Counted from the stretch's first letter, positions 34,706-46,076 are shown. The stretch is DNA of 64,000 nt from Rhipidocladum racemiflorum (GCA_036346355.1 JAYEVF010000026.1:496001-560000); one strand, 5' to 3'. Numbers and translations: made by a program. The notes: a model not told the origin generated them from the sequence alone.

Positions 34706-35030
34706 TTATACTGAACCGATTGTAATACTTTAACATTCGTATCGGTTTATGTATGGAACCAATGGTAATACTATTGTCATTTGTATCGGTTTCTCTACTG
34801 AACCGATTGTAATACTGTTGAACATTAGTATCGGTTTCTCTACTGAACCGATGGTAATACTATTGAACATTTGTATCAGTTTCTCTACTGAACCGATTGT
34901 AATACTGTTGAACATTAGTATCGGTTTCTCTACTGAACCGATGGTAATACTATTGCTATTTGTATCGGTTTCTCACGGAACCGATTGTAATATCTAACAA
35001 TTTGTATCGGTTTCTCAACTGAACCGATTG
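34706..35030. repeat. C2 internal array with alternating CCGATTGT / CCGATGGT units
   Basis: Seven or eight units of about 45 bp have the form TATCGGTTTCTCTACTGAACCGATTGTAATACT. From 34717 to about 34985 the inner motif alternates strictly: ATTGT, ATGGT, ATTGT, ATGGT, ATTGT, ATGGT, ATTGT. The dimer period is 90 bp (34801 to 34891). The array lies between transposase and second gene, as in C1. It shares the AACCGATTGT core of both C2 subterminal arrays. Confidence 0.88.
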
Positions 35031-35580
35031 AGATGAACTACTATAACCCTTCGACGCGTTACTCACTCCTCACTGCGCTCTCTCCTCCTCGCATTGCTAG
35101 TCCTCACTCCTCCTCCTGCCGCCTCCCCTCGCCTTGCTCCAGTCGCCGTCGTCTCCCCTTACCCCCGACCTCCCCCTGCACCCTCCCCTCCCCCCGGCAC
35201 CGCCTTTCCCCTTGGCAGCTTTGGCGGCCGCCGCCGCTCCTCCGGCCGGTGGTGGCGCTTCCTCCCCTCCCAGCCCGACGCCACTCAGGGTGAGCTCGCC
35301 CCCCTGCGGTTCCCCTGCTCCGGCGCGCCGCCCTAGCCGAGCACCCCTCCAGCGGCTCCCTCCCCCAAGGCCGGCCAGCTCCTGCTCCGGCGACCTCCTC
35401 CCCTGCAGCCGACGACCTGTGAAGGTGAGGGCTAGTCACCGCCCCTCCTCTTGCCCTCTCCCCTTCTCTGTGATTGTGTAAATCAAAGTAGATTTTTGTA
35501 GGAAATTGAGTTGGATTCATCCCCATTTTGTTGTGATGTATATGATTGGCCTTGATCTGGAATTGTTGTTCATGGCAGAG
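35031..35580 (+). promoter_or_regulatory. GC-rich leader of the C2 second gene
   Basis: Directly after the internal array comes a C-rich, proline-coding-like stretch (35040-35420). It ends in a donor-like GTGAAG|GTGAGG, and an acceptor-like CATGGCAG stands near 35577. It resembles a grass 5' leader exon followed by an intron. Open frames here lack recognisable domains, occur in several registers and are most likely non-coding. A host-gene fragment captured by the transposon is an alternative. Confidence 0.45.
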
Positions 35581-37042
35581 TATAAGGAAACAATTTATCC
35601 TTTTTGTCCATCAGCAATGCATGCCCATGTTTTTAGTTGGTAGACTTCAGCCAAAGTACTGCCAAACTTTATCAGCTAATAGTTTTATGTTTTTGGGAAA
35701 AAAAGGTTTAAGCTTCACCTGGAGTTTGGGACTGGCTAGCCTTCTAGCTTCTGATCTTCATCCGTTGCAGTTGTGCAACTCATGTCCCTGGTGTTTTCAT
35801 TACAAATGTGCATGTCCTGTCACCTGTGTGGATCCAATATATAGATAGCTACACGATCATAGACCGCAATTATGGAATGAAGCAAACATGAGACTGTATT
35901 AATATGATACCATCAACATATATTTAGATAAGAGTTAGATATTAATTCGTACAATTCAGATAGTTGTTGGTGCATATGCATGATGGGCTTATCTCAAACT
36001 CTCGTCTTTTACTACAATTTCAGCAGGCATTAATGAGGAGATTTTCCATTTCTTCCTGCAATCCATAAAGTAAATTTTACAAGGGTAGTGAAGACTGCAT
36101 GTTGAAGTGAGTCTTTGTCTTGTAAGTTTTTTCTTGAGGGCAATCTGAAGCTCACTTCGTACTAAGAAGTTTTTTCGTAGTAAGAAGTTGAACACCGTCG
36201 TCGTATCGGCTTCTCCACGATGGTCGTCCATAATGCAGAGTAACCACCACACGTCCACACCTAGCTTGCATCAACAGTCCAGAGTTGGATGCTTTATACC
36301 TTGGCTATTACCTTTTCAATCTATATAAATAAAAACAACCGATAATATTTAAGGCACCTCATTCATTTTAAGGGAAGAAAATCCCACAATGAACCTAAAA
36401 ATTAAAAAGCCTTATAAATTCTCGCATTAGTCAATAGAAAAAGATAAGGATCACCACCACTTATTTTGGTTGGGCCAAATTAATCATATGTAAATATTAG
36501 AGTTATATAACAAATACAATTGTATTTCAATGATTAGAAAAGGAGTTACATATTAAACATAATTATATCATAATTATATTGTATTTCAATGAGTAGAAAA
36601 GGAGTTGCCATTGCCCAATGTTTATTATTTTTATTTTTCTTTCCTGTATGCTAACTACCATTTCAATCAGCATAAATTTTGTTTGCTGTATGTATGCTAG
36701 AAATGTGCATATGTATAAATAACTAAGGCTGTAAGAGACTGACAAAGAAGGTGCAAGAAGAATCATTCACATATAAATTCTGATTTTGAAATTAAGAGAC
36801 TGACAAGCATGACCTAGTTGCAAAACTGAATTCCTATCATATAGGACCCATGCTCTGGTAGTTTGTTAATATCCAATAGTGTCTGGAATGTTGAGAGTTG
36901 TCGCTCCAGCTTTTATGACTTCATGTAGAACTGTTGTGTGTAATACTTTGATACTATGTTAATTTTATTTTCGTATTTATGCTTATGCTTCATTAACAAT
37001 GATTATTCATGGTTATTTATTATTATTAATTTGCTTAATTTG
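35581..37042. other. Region without a supported gene in C2
   Basis: This AT-rich, intron-like sequence has small internal duplications, for example GTATTTCAATGATTAGAAAAGG at about 36521 and a near-copy at about 36583, and AAGAGACTGACAA at about 36733 and 36795. No domain-bearing frame is visible. It may be a long leader intron of the second gene. Confidence 0.4.
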
Positions 37043-37153
37043 GTATATGCCACTCCTCAACCTGAAAATTTGACCTCATGTCTAAAAAATGCCACTCAAT
37101 GGCATGATTTGCAACATGGGATCGAATTTCCAATTTGAGGAGTGGCAAAAATC
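37043..37153. repeat. Short palindromic MITE-like element, copy 2
   Basis: This is related to 34453-34563, with arms TATATGCCACTCCTCAA and TTGAGGAGTGGCAAAA and centre TGCCACTCAATGGCA. The two copies are about 2.5 kb apart inside C2. This copy lies immediately upstream of the second hairpin block. Confidence 0.65.
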
Positions 37154-37166
37154 AAATTATCAATGC

Positions 37167-37524
37167 TAGAGTTTAGGTTGCGTAACCTATGCGTCTCCCG
37201 TTCGAGAGTGCTTGTTTATAAATATGCAGAAATGTCATATTTATAAATTAGCAGTCTCGAATTGTCCACTTTTTTGGACAGTTCGAGGATATGTGGTCCT
37301 GCAAGTTCTGAGCCGTTGTACAACTCTAGAGAAAGTTTGTGAGAATCTCCTAGTGTTCTCCGAATACACACTCTCTTGACCTGTTGTCGAGACGTGTATT
37401 TGGAGAACAGCGGGGAGATGCTGCCGAAATTTTCTCTGGAGTTGTACAACAGCTTAGGAACATGCCCGAATCACATATCCTCGAATGGGATTAGGGCCTA
37501 ACCTAATTAGAGAATAGGTGTCAT
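37167..37524 (+). repeat. Hairpin-rich leader block, copy 2 (before the second gene)
   Basis: This diverged copy of 29962-30324 keeps all three stem-loops. The long hairpin spans 37283-37484, and the 21-nt shared stretch lies at 37414-37434. It ends less than 100 bp before the ATG at 37608. The same block therefore precedes both genes of this transposon. Confidence 0.85.
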
Positions 37525-37607
37525 CGCTTATGTGAAATATAATCATGTCATATATATGAATTGCTTTCTCTCATGAAGTTTAGGTTTGACATATATATAT
37601 ATTCGAA

Positions 37608-40580
37608 ATGTCGCAAAGAGAGAGCACCGGCTCAACGCCAGAGAGAGAAGAAGATGCTCCCTCCGCGCCACCGAGTAAGGTCAGAAAGGGCCGAGGACCA
37701 AGTAAAGGGGCCACAGGGAGAACTCCGCAGGTTCTCCACTTTAATGCCACGGGGGTTTGCACGGGTCCTGCCAAGTGTAAGGGGCGCTAATCCTCTTTTC
37801 TCGGCCAATTGGTGAGGGAGAGAGTGCCAATCACAGTGAAGGACTAGAGGAAGGAAGTTAGCGCCGAGCAAAAGAACCGGCTGTGGGACGAAGTTAAGGG
37901 GAAATGGATTATACGAGAAGAAGATGAAATCAATGCGAGACGGTACGCTTTGAAGAGAATGGGTGTGGCTTTGAGGCATTTCAGGGTTATCATGTATGCT
38001 GAGTACGTGTTGAAAAGCCGTACTCCCTTCCAAAGGTATCCGTTTGTTACTCCCGAGGTTTGGGGGGAGTTCACAAGGATGAGGAATTTGCCCGAGGCGC
38101 AGGAGCTGAGAGAGAGGAACACCGCTATACAGAGGCATAACACTGTGCGCATCACCTTGGTTCCGGCGGCTATGTAGGGAAGAAGGCAGAGTGGACACGA
38201 CAAGCCGAGGAGTGTGCAAACTCTGGGACAATGATGCCTTACTTCCACACACGGCTGTGGGACGAAGTTAAGAGCAAGGAACGTTTCAAAGCCAAGGGTC
38301 AAGGGACATCCTGTCTTCGGCAATCGGGAAGGCCGATCATAAGGGTCGGGTGCTTGCCGCAGGTGCGGGGCATACGAAGAGGTCCTTCTTCCAAGAGGAG
38401 AGCGCTTCCAGTGCCAGATCAAGATCATGGGAAGCACGTGAGGCGCGCCTAAGGGCCCAGGTGAAGGAGGAGATGAGGCAGGAGATGGAGGAGGCATGGA
38501 GTATACGTGAGGAGCGCCTAAAGGCTGAGATGATGGCGATGATCTCCCAGAGTCAGGGTCATGTAGCCTCGCCTGTGATATGCCCTACCAGTTGCGTTTC
38601 CAGAAATGATCAGCCCGGTCTCCACTTCAAGGTAATAAGTGTTTCTGAGTAAAATGTACAAAGTAAGCTAACAAAGATTATGATCAAGTTGTGCACTTCT
38701 TGTAGGATCCTGCAAGTGCCAGCTAGTCTTGATCGAAGACGGATTATGCATTGAGGTTGGACGCGGAGTTGCATTTCCAAGCAAGGAGGATGACATGGTG
38801 CATGGTACACCTTTGGGGAAGGGCTACATGAGGGTGCAGGTGGACTATGTCCATGATGATTTCCTATCTTATGCACTGGAGTTCCCCCCGAACGAAGATA
38901 ACACCACTCTCGGGCAAGCACGGATGTTGTTCATCAAGTGGCCCACAACGGGTATCATAGTGCAGAAGGTATAAAACTCCGCATCTTGTCCATCATTTCA
39001 ATACTGCAACACGTCCTGTTACATATATGCATGTGCTTTACAGGTTACTGCTCATGCACCTGCTCCTACACTTGCTGCTACACCTGCTCCTGCTGCTGGT
39101 GCTCTCGCCGCCGCACCTCGCTTCCTCCTCCTCGCCATCGCACTCGCTCCTTCAGCTGCACCTACAACTTCTCCGGTTCCTAAACGGAGTGCACAGCTGG
39201 TGCACAAAAGGTCTAATAGCACGGTGACAAAAAATCCACAAGAGAGCTCGGAGAATCCCTCTGTGAAGAAGGCAAAGTTGTCAGAGACCACAGAGCCCCC
39301 TCCTGATTCTAAGCGCCAGACATGGAAAGCCTTTTCTCCCAAGTAATGAATTGAATTCTTTAGGCTTGTGCACTCGCTTGCTACATGGATGGTACATCGA
39401 CAAGTCACATGAGGTCGAGCCTCGCATCGATTTCAATGTGAAGTATCGAGGGGGACACTTCCACCGCTAGGAGGATGGGACCTTCCCAGTGAGTTTTGAA
39501 GATCTGTTCTTCTTGTACAGCTTGAAAGCCATCGATATTTCTACTGTACGATGCTGGACGTTGTGAGTATCACATCACACTCATCCCTATGACTATTTAA
39601 TGATTTTGTATTATGTTTTTGAACATTTGACATGATTTGTAGGATAATGAGGCAGCGAGTTGTGATGGGTCGACACCTTGTCGGGTTTGTCGACCCCGAG
39701 ATGGTGTCTGCGACTATGGCTAGGTTGCAATCGGAGTTCCTTGTAGGATACATCAAGCAGGCATTGCATGCTGAGGCGAAAAAGGACTTCATTCTCTTCC
39801 GTACTCACCGTGAGTACGCATTTACTATAAAATTCAATTACTTGTACGCACTTAAACCGTATGTGACCTTATTTTCTTGCATTCTGTACTGCTTAATAAG
39901 CAACCATTGGGTCCTACTTGTGGTTGTTCCGAGTGAAAACAAAGTCTGCACATTTAACTCGCTCGAAAATAGACCGATGGACTACGCGATCCAGCCTATT
40001 TTGGAGAAGTAAGTACATTCCTCTAACCTAACACTGTACATATTGAACTACGTTAGATATTTTTACCTCAATGTCATCTCTCCAATGTATGTAGAGCTTT
40101 CTTTTCTTACATTGCGGAAGGTGGTCGGCACAATGATAAACAAGGCAACAAATTGGAGTGGAAGCGCTTCAAGGTACAAGTGTCTATCATAGGATTTCTT
40201 TCTCACACCTATTATTCGTCTCCTAATTTAAGTTTCTTTGTTCACAGTGTCATCAACAGGGGTGTGATGACCTGTGCGGCTTTTATGTGATGCATCACAT
40301 GCTGATTCTGGTTGGCGGCTCAAATCTTTTCCCTAAGGTATAGAACTGATTATTGCACTACTATCAATATAATAGTGCCAATGTGATATTTGTTTACATG
40401 CATAATACTATCAGTCTTTTAAAATCAAATTTTAAAACTTTCTTGCAGGACATTGATATCCCTCGGAAGAGCCTAAGCAATAAGAATCTCAAGAAATTAC
40501 GAGACCACATATGCCAGTGGTACTGGACAGAAGTTATAGTGGAGGATGGTAGATTTAAAGACCCGACAGGCTCTTACTAG
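37608..40580 (+). pseudogene. C2 second gene: TnpA-like N-part, DUF8039-like part and C48 protease
   Basis: The gene starts at ATG 37608 (MSQRESTGSTPEREED). A DNA-binding Ptta/En/Spm-like part follows (WDEVKGKW, RYPFVTPEVWGEF), then a charged coiled-coil stretch around 38440-38540. An exon at about 38713-38969 has GRGVAFPSKEDDMVHGTPLG and resembles the DUF8039 region of CACTA proteins. After an Ala/Pro-rich linker comes a C48 (Ulp1-like) cysteine protease, with HW at 39905, FNSL where an Asp is usual, and QQ...DLCGFYVMHH near 40255-40295. Clean introns end at 40095, 40249 and 40449; the last exon stops at 40578-40580. In-frame stops (37788, 37843, 38175) and shifts near 38230-38350 break the front part. 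Ulp1 proteases remove SUMO; the substrate here is unknown. Confidence 0.8.
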
Positions 40581-40803
40581 TCAATATATAATGTGAACAA
40601 CATTAATGAGAATGTAATGTGTACTGAATGCGATATGCTTGGATGTTTATGTGAATGTTCTGTGATAATGTATTAGAGATTGTGATACATGTTTTGTGAT
40701 ACCATATTGTGAATGTTGTGTGTCATATTGTGAATGTTATGTGATAATGTTATGTTCTGTGATAACATATATATTGTGAAGAATGTGATATGGTCAGCAC
40801 CAC
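40581..40803. other. AT-rich 3' flank of the C2 second gene
   Basis: This short stretch is dominated by the repeated phrases TGTGATA and GTGAATGTT. It leads into the right subterminal array. It probably holds the transcript end. Confidence 0.5.
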
Positions 40804-41310
40804 CACAATCGGTTCTTTGTTGGAACCGATTGTGATACTATCATCATCACCATCGGTTCCCAACAAGAACCGATTGTGGTACTGTCCTCATCACAATCGG
40901 TTCCCAACAAGAACCGATTGTAATAATACCTCATCACAATCGGTTTCCAACAAGAACCGATTGTAATACTATCCTCATCACAATCGGTTCCCAACAAGAA
41001 CCGATTGTAATAATACATCATCACCATCGGTTCCCAACAAGAACCGATTGTAATACTATCCTCATCACAATCGGTTCCCAACAAGAACCGATTGTAATAA
41101 TACATCATCACCATCGGTTCCCAACAAGAACCGATTGTAATACTATCCTCATCACAATCGGTTCCCAATAAGAACCGATTGTAATAATACCTCATCACAA
41201 TTGGTTGCCAACAAGAACCGATTGTAATAATACCTCATCACCATCGGTTTTTAACAAGAACCGATTGTGATAATAGTCTCATCACAATCGGTTTCCAACA
41301 AAGAACCGAT
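40804..41310. repeat. C2 right subterminal array
   Basis: Twelve units of about 43-44 bp have the form CACAATCGGTTCCC-AACAA-GAACCGATTGTAATA. Units with CACAATCGG and CACCATCGG partly alternate, and the linkers TAATAATAC and TAATACTATC alternate as well, giving a dimer period near 87 bp. These are the likely transposase-complex binding sites at the right end. Confidence 0.9.
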
Positions 41311-41431
41311 TGTGATGAATAATAATTACTATTGTTCCAGAACCGACTGTGATAAGGCTTCCTCATGTCTGTCGTTAGACTTTCTATCGCTACTAGAACC
41401 GATGGTGATGACGAAAAAGAACCGATTCTGA

Positions 41432-41451
41432 TGTGCATTCCTGTAGTAGTG
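41432..41451 (+). repeat. Right terminal inverted repeat of C2
   Basis: Read inward on the minus strand the end is CACTACTACAGGAATGCACA, a canonical CACTA terminus. The next bases (TCC at 41452-41454) belong to a LARD-family LTR and are the expected position of the 3-bp target duplication. The left partner is not found. Confidence 0.9.
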
Positions 41452-42603
41452 TCCCCCTATGCCCTAGCCGCCCCTTGCTCCCCTCCCATGCGCCCCTCCC
41501 TTCCTCACGCCTCCTCCCCACCTTGTGCGCCTCCCCTCACCTCTCCACCTCCCTTGCTGCCCCTAGGGGAGTTCTCCACCTCAACACCTCGAAGATCCAT
41601 CCGTTGGAGTGCTCCGCGACGAGGAGATCCGGCGGAATTGGAGCAAGGAAGGAGATCGCGCGAACCGGGAGGAGATCCGTTGGGTTTTCGTGCATCGGGC
41701 GAAGGTATGGCCATGGGAATCTTTGGGGTTGGTCTAGGTACTGTTATAAGGGTTATTATCATGTTTTTAGATCAATTGGTGGTGCTGGAATTGAGTAGAT
41801 TAGATGAAATCTAGAAGTTGCCAAGTTCTCTGTTTCGGGCAGCATGAGCAGTCGACCTAGGGTTTGGGTTTTAGCCAATTTAGAGTCGGAATTTGGTTGG
41901 ACGTCTGTTGAAGAAGTTGTAGGTAACTTCAATACCTTTCAGTGCGTATAAAGAACGTTTAATTCCGCCCAGCCGTTTGAAATTTATGCTTGTTTTACCG
42001 AACGTATTAAAATCTGTGACGTGATTGGAACAGATCACGATATTCTATAGATTAAACCACTTTAGATTCCGAATCGGTATTTCCATATACTTAGAAAAAG
42101 TTAGGAAATTTCCTAAGATATGCGAGGATGTACTCGTTTAATTGATTCGGAGTCTTAGAACCCGAGTTATGCCTTTTGGAAGGCTGCTGTCCCGACGGGA
42201 CAGAACCCCTGTTTTTGGGTTTTGCGAGTAGTTTATGATGTCAGGGTAGAAGAGGGTTTGCATACTATTTTGTGGACATGATTGTGAGTGTGTGGTACCT
42301 ATGTGCAGGTGGTGTGACCCCGGGAGTGCCTTCTACTTCTCGCCAATCCGTCGCCCGTGGTTGAGGCAAGTGTATTGGAATGGGTAGCGGGTTGAAGTTT
42401 GCTTGATTGGTTGAGATTAAAATTGAATATATGATATGTTCATATGCCATGCTTTAATGATTGCCATTGACATGATGAATATGCTGATTATGCTATGATG
42501 CCATGTGTTAATGTACAAGTTATTTATGATGTTGGCATGGTTGCATACATGGCATGATACATGGCCCGGGCGGTGAGAAAGTCATAACTAGTCCGAGGAA
42601 GGT
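41452..42603 (+). repeat. Partial LARD-family LTR, first segment
   Basis: This matches 25147-26275 of the LARD 3' LTR nearly base for base, beginning CCCCCTATGCCCTAGCC. It is bounded on the left by the C2 end and on the right by chromovirus B. It continues at 54246. The LTR's first 265 bp are absent from the window. Confidence 0.9.
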
Positions 42604-45600
42604 TGTCGGGACCCCGAATTTGCAAATCCGGACCCTCTGTGTATTCAGCACTAGTCCAGGAACGCGCTAGTGCACACAGTCTTAACATCGGTAAATATCA
42701 CAATCATACCACTCGATACTAATAAAGTACTTTAATTAAATAGTCAAACTGGTTACCCGACCTTATGGTCAAGTTACAAATGTGCCTCAGGCGAAACTTA
42801 TTAAGAGAGAAATAATAGCAATGAAAATAAGATAACTTCATGGCGCCATCCAAGTATACCACAGTAACCGACCGGCTCGCTCCTAAGTAGACGGTTCCTC
42901 GTGGAGCTCCTCCTCCAAAGCTGGTGTAGTCTCCTCTTCAACCTGGTGTTGTATTGTGGCAAGGGTGAGTACTTGGTACTCAAAGAAGTCATGCAATGTA
43001 ATGCAAGCTAATATACTATATGCATGGCTTGGTACAAAGGAATAGCTCAAGGTATATTTGCGAAATGACATTTGACAAGTATCATAAGTAGATTCGAAAG
43101 CAGTAGAAACAAGTATAGCATAAATAACTGTTCAAGGAGTTTAGTAAACATCTTTTCCCATCTTAATCCACATGTCCATCAACATTGTTGTTAATCCAAC
43201 CCAACCTTTCAAATCCAAGTTATTTTCAGAAAATCTAACCCTTGACTGTAATCCCCGAGCGATGTCCAATACCGTTGACTCGGCTATTCGAATAGATTCT
43301 ACACTCTGCAGAGGTTGTGCACTTTACCCACAAGATACAGTCAAACACCACAAAGGCGAGTTCCCGTAACAAAGCCTTTCGGAAGCCTCAAACAACACAG
43401 GTGGTCCTCTCCGGTTCGTGCTCTACACCATCCCTTCCCTTAACCAAGGCGAAGTATGGGACCAACACACCGTTAGATGGGTATCTGGCCACAGCCACAA
43501 TACGCTCCCCCGCACAATCACACAAACGGTGTAATTGACACCCTGAGGCTCCACAAGTGAGTCCATAGCGACTTAGTCAACTAGGGCCGTCCCATTCCAG
43601 CCATGTGGTTGCAAGTATGACTCAGTTCAAAGGCTTGCAAGGTTAAGTCCTTAGAGTGACCAGGGCAAGACTACCCGAAGAACCAAATCAACATCCCCGG
43701 TGCCACACCGCCCACCTCGATCATTCTTGCCACATGCCCGTAAAACTATTTATCAAAACCCCAGTTGATTACCATGCACCACGTGCTATCAACATCACAT
43801 GATACCTTTCCAAAATAGGTTCAATATATCATTAAGTCAATATTAACATTTGATTGTCCAAAATCATGTCATGAGCACGTAGCAGGTCTAAGCAATATAC
43901 TACAACGGTCTAAAACCCATGTTGGCAATTTGATTATGTCCAACTAGTAAACCACAACTAGGGTGACAAGGGGTCATGGCACATATTTAATTAATCAAGG
44001 TGTTATACAGCAAATTGGTATTTATCTAATCTCCCATATTTAAATAAAGTATTGTCTAATTGAACTAGCATGCAATAATTTGAACCAAAAATAGATTTCA
44101 AAATGGGATCAACATGGTCAAAGCATAACTTGCCTTCAAAGAGTACTTGTTCTTGGTCTTGAGTTGGATCCTGAGTCAACACTTCTCCTTCAAATCCTTC
44201 CGGCACTTCAACGTCTACTCGTAAAGCGTGCAAATAGCAATACACGAATAAACAATAGGCAAAAAGTATCCAAACATCCAAATAAAATCCATAAACAGAG
44301 AGAACATAATTTTCTGGATTTTTAGGAACTGGAATCGTCAAATTCGGAGTTAAAATGCAAAAGTTATGATTATTTAAAGTTTAAATAATCAATTAAATAA
44401 TTTTACAGAGAAAAACTTTAGTCCAAAAATTAAATAAAATTCATATTTAGGTAGATCTCAATTTTATACAAATTTAGAAATTTGAATCACTCAAATCGGA
44501 GTTGAAACGCAAAAGTTATAAGCGTTTGAAGTTTGAATCAAAATCTGAAATCATTATTTCGAATTAATAAATCATTTTCTTTTTCGGAAATTAATTATTG
44601 CGTCAGCTGTGACACGTGGCAGCCTCTGATTGGTCTGCTGACGTCAGCCGGTCCATGGACTCGGTCCACGCTCGGCTCGGGTCTACCGTGGACTCGGTCC
44701 ACGACTCACCGTGTCAGCGGCGGTGGGTCCCCCTCGGGTGGCGTCGGCGAGGCTCGGCCCAGTCGCGGCAGTGGAGTCCCATTGGTGGCGTCATTCTTGG
44801 CGTCGGCGCTCAGTGGGACAGCCTCGACATGCGGCCCGCCATGGCGTCGGCGTGGCGTCATGTTGCGGTTCGATCACGTCGGCCCGACACGCGGGCGGCG
44901 TGCCGGCGTCCTGCCACGACGGCGGCCGATCGCGGTCAGGCTTCCCGACAAGTGGCGCAATCTCGGCCGTTGATTTGAAAATCGACGGCCCATTAGATCT
45001 CGCTCACGCCGTTTGGGTTAACGCGTTTGATCTGGACCGTTGAATCTAGATCGGACGGTCCAGATTGGATCTAGTGGTTTTGGACGAAATCTCACCGTGA
45101 GATGTCGTGGCGCAATCTGGGGCGTTGGATCTTGATCGGACGGCTGAGAAGCTTCGAGCGACGGCGATGGCGTGTGGTGGAGCTGACTGGCCGGAGCTGG
45201 GGACGGCGACACGGCCAACGGCGTTTGCGGGCTCTTCCGGCGAGGTGAGAGGTCCCTTCGGGTGCGTCTTGTCGCGGTGAGTCCGGATCTGGGGTCAACG
45301 GCGGGGGCGGCCAGGCGGCGAACGGCAAAAAAGCGTGGCGGAGCGGCCAGCGCAGCTTCTGGCCCGGCGATTGCGAAGCGCGTCGAAACGCTGCGGCGGC
45401 GGCAGCTAGGCAACGGCTGCGCAAGGTCAAGGTGATCCTCGGGGTGCGATCCGGGCATTAAATAGCCTCGGCTTCCGCGCAGAAAACGGAAACCTAATCC
45501 CTCACGGCGGCGGCACGGCGGCGAGTCGCTTTCGGACTTTCGGGCGGGGGCGACGACGGAGGACCCGTCCGCGTAAGCGCGGTCAACGGCCACGATGGTC

Positions 45601-46076
45601 CGGCGCGCACGGATCCGGATCGGATCCGATCGAACGGTGCGGCGCGGATCCTGACCGTTGGATCCCGATCCAACGGTCGGGATCGATTAGGGTTGGGAGT
45701 CGGTTTGGTCGAGTCAACTGGCTCGGGTCGGACTCGAGTCCGACTCGGTCGGATGAATAGTACTTGACCCGACTTGGATTTTCCAGCGATTTAATATTTA
45801 AAATAATTCCCAGTAATTCATTTAATTCAAGAAAAATAGCAAAAGACTCAGAAAAATTCCAGAAAAATTCTGGAAAATATTTTGGAACATTTTGGACTCA
45901 AATAAAATATTTCCAACAAAATTTTATTTGCAAAGTTTAATTCTTTAATTATTTCAAAATGGAATAAATTCAAATAAATTCCAAATAAATCCAAATAAAT
46001 TCCAGAAAATTCCAAAAATTCACAAAAGTGCACAATAATATTTAATTTCATGAAAAGCAAAAATTGGGGTGTTACA
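42604..46076 (-). repeat. Chromovirus B LTR (full)
   Basis: This 3473-bp LTR starts TGTCGGGACCCCG and ends GGGGTGTTACA. It is collinear with the LTRs of A but clearly diverged, with short indels concentrated in the GC-rich part. The TGACGTCA sites are mostly changed here (to TGGCGTCGG-like forms), although they persist in its partner at 53800-54060. Confidence 0.92.

Larger units (their letters stand above)
29158..41451 (+). mobile_element. CACTA (En/Spm) element C2
   Basis: This 12.3-kb element contains a left subterminal array (29172-29467), transposase pseudogene (30503-33711), internal array (34706-35030), second gene with C48 protease (37608-40580), right subterminal array (40804-41310) and right terminal repeat (41432-41451). 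The left terminal repeat is absent. On the right it abuts a LARD-family LTR at the position corresponding to 25147, so it inserted into such an LTR. The matching left 265 bp of that LTR are not in the window, consistent with loss of the left end. Confidence 0.88.

Noticed and set aside
35090..35526. GC-rich proline/arginine frames on both strands, possibly a host gene
   Set aside because: Composition gives open frames in nearly every register; there is no domain and the position fits a leader of the C2 second gene.
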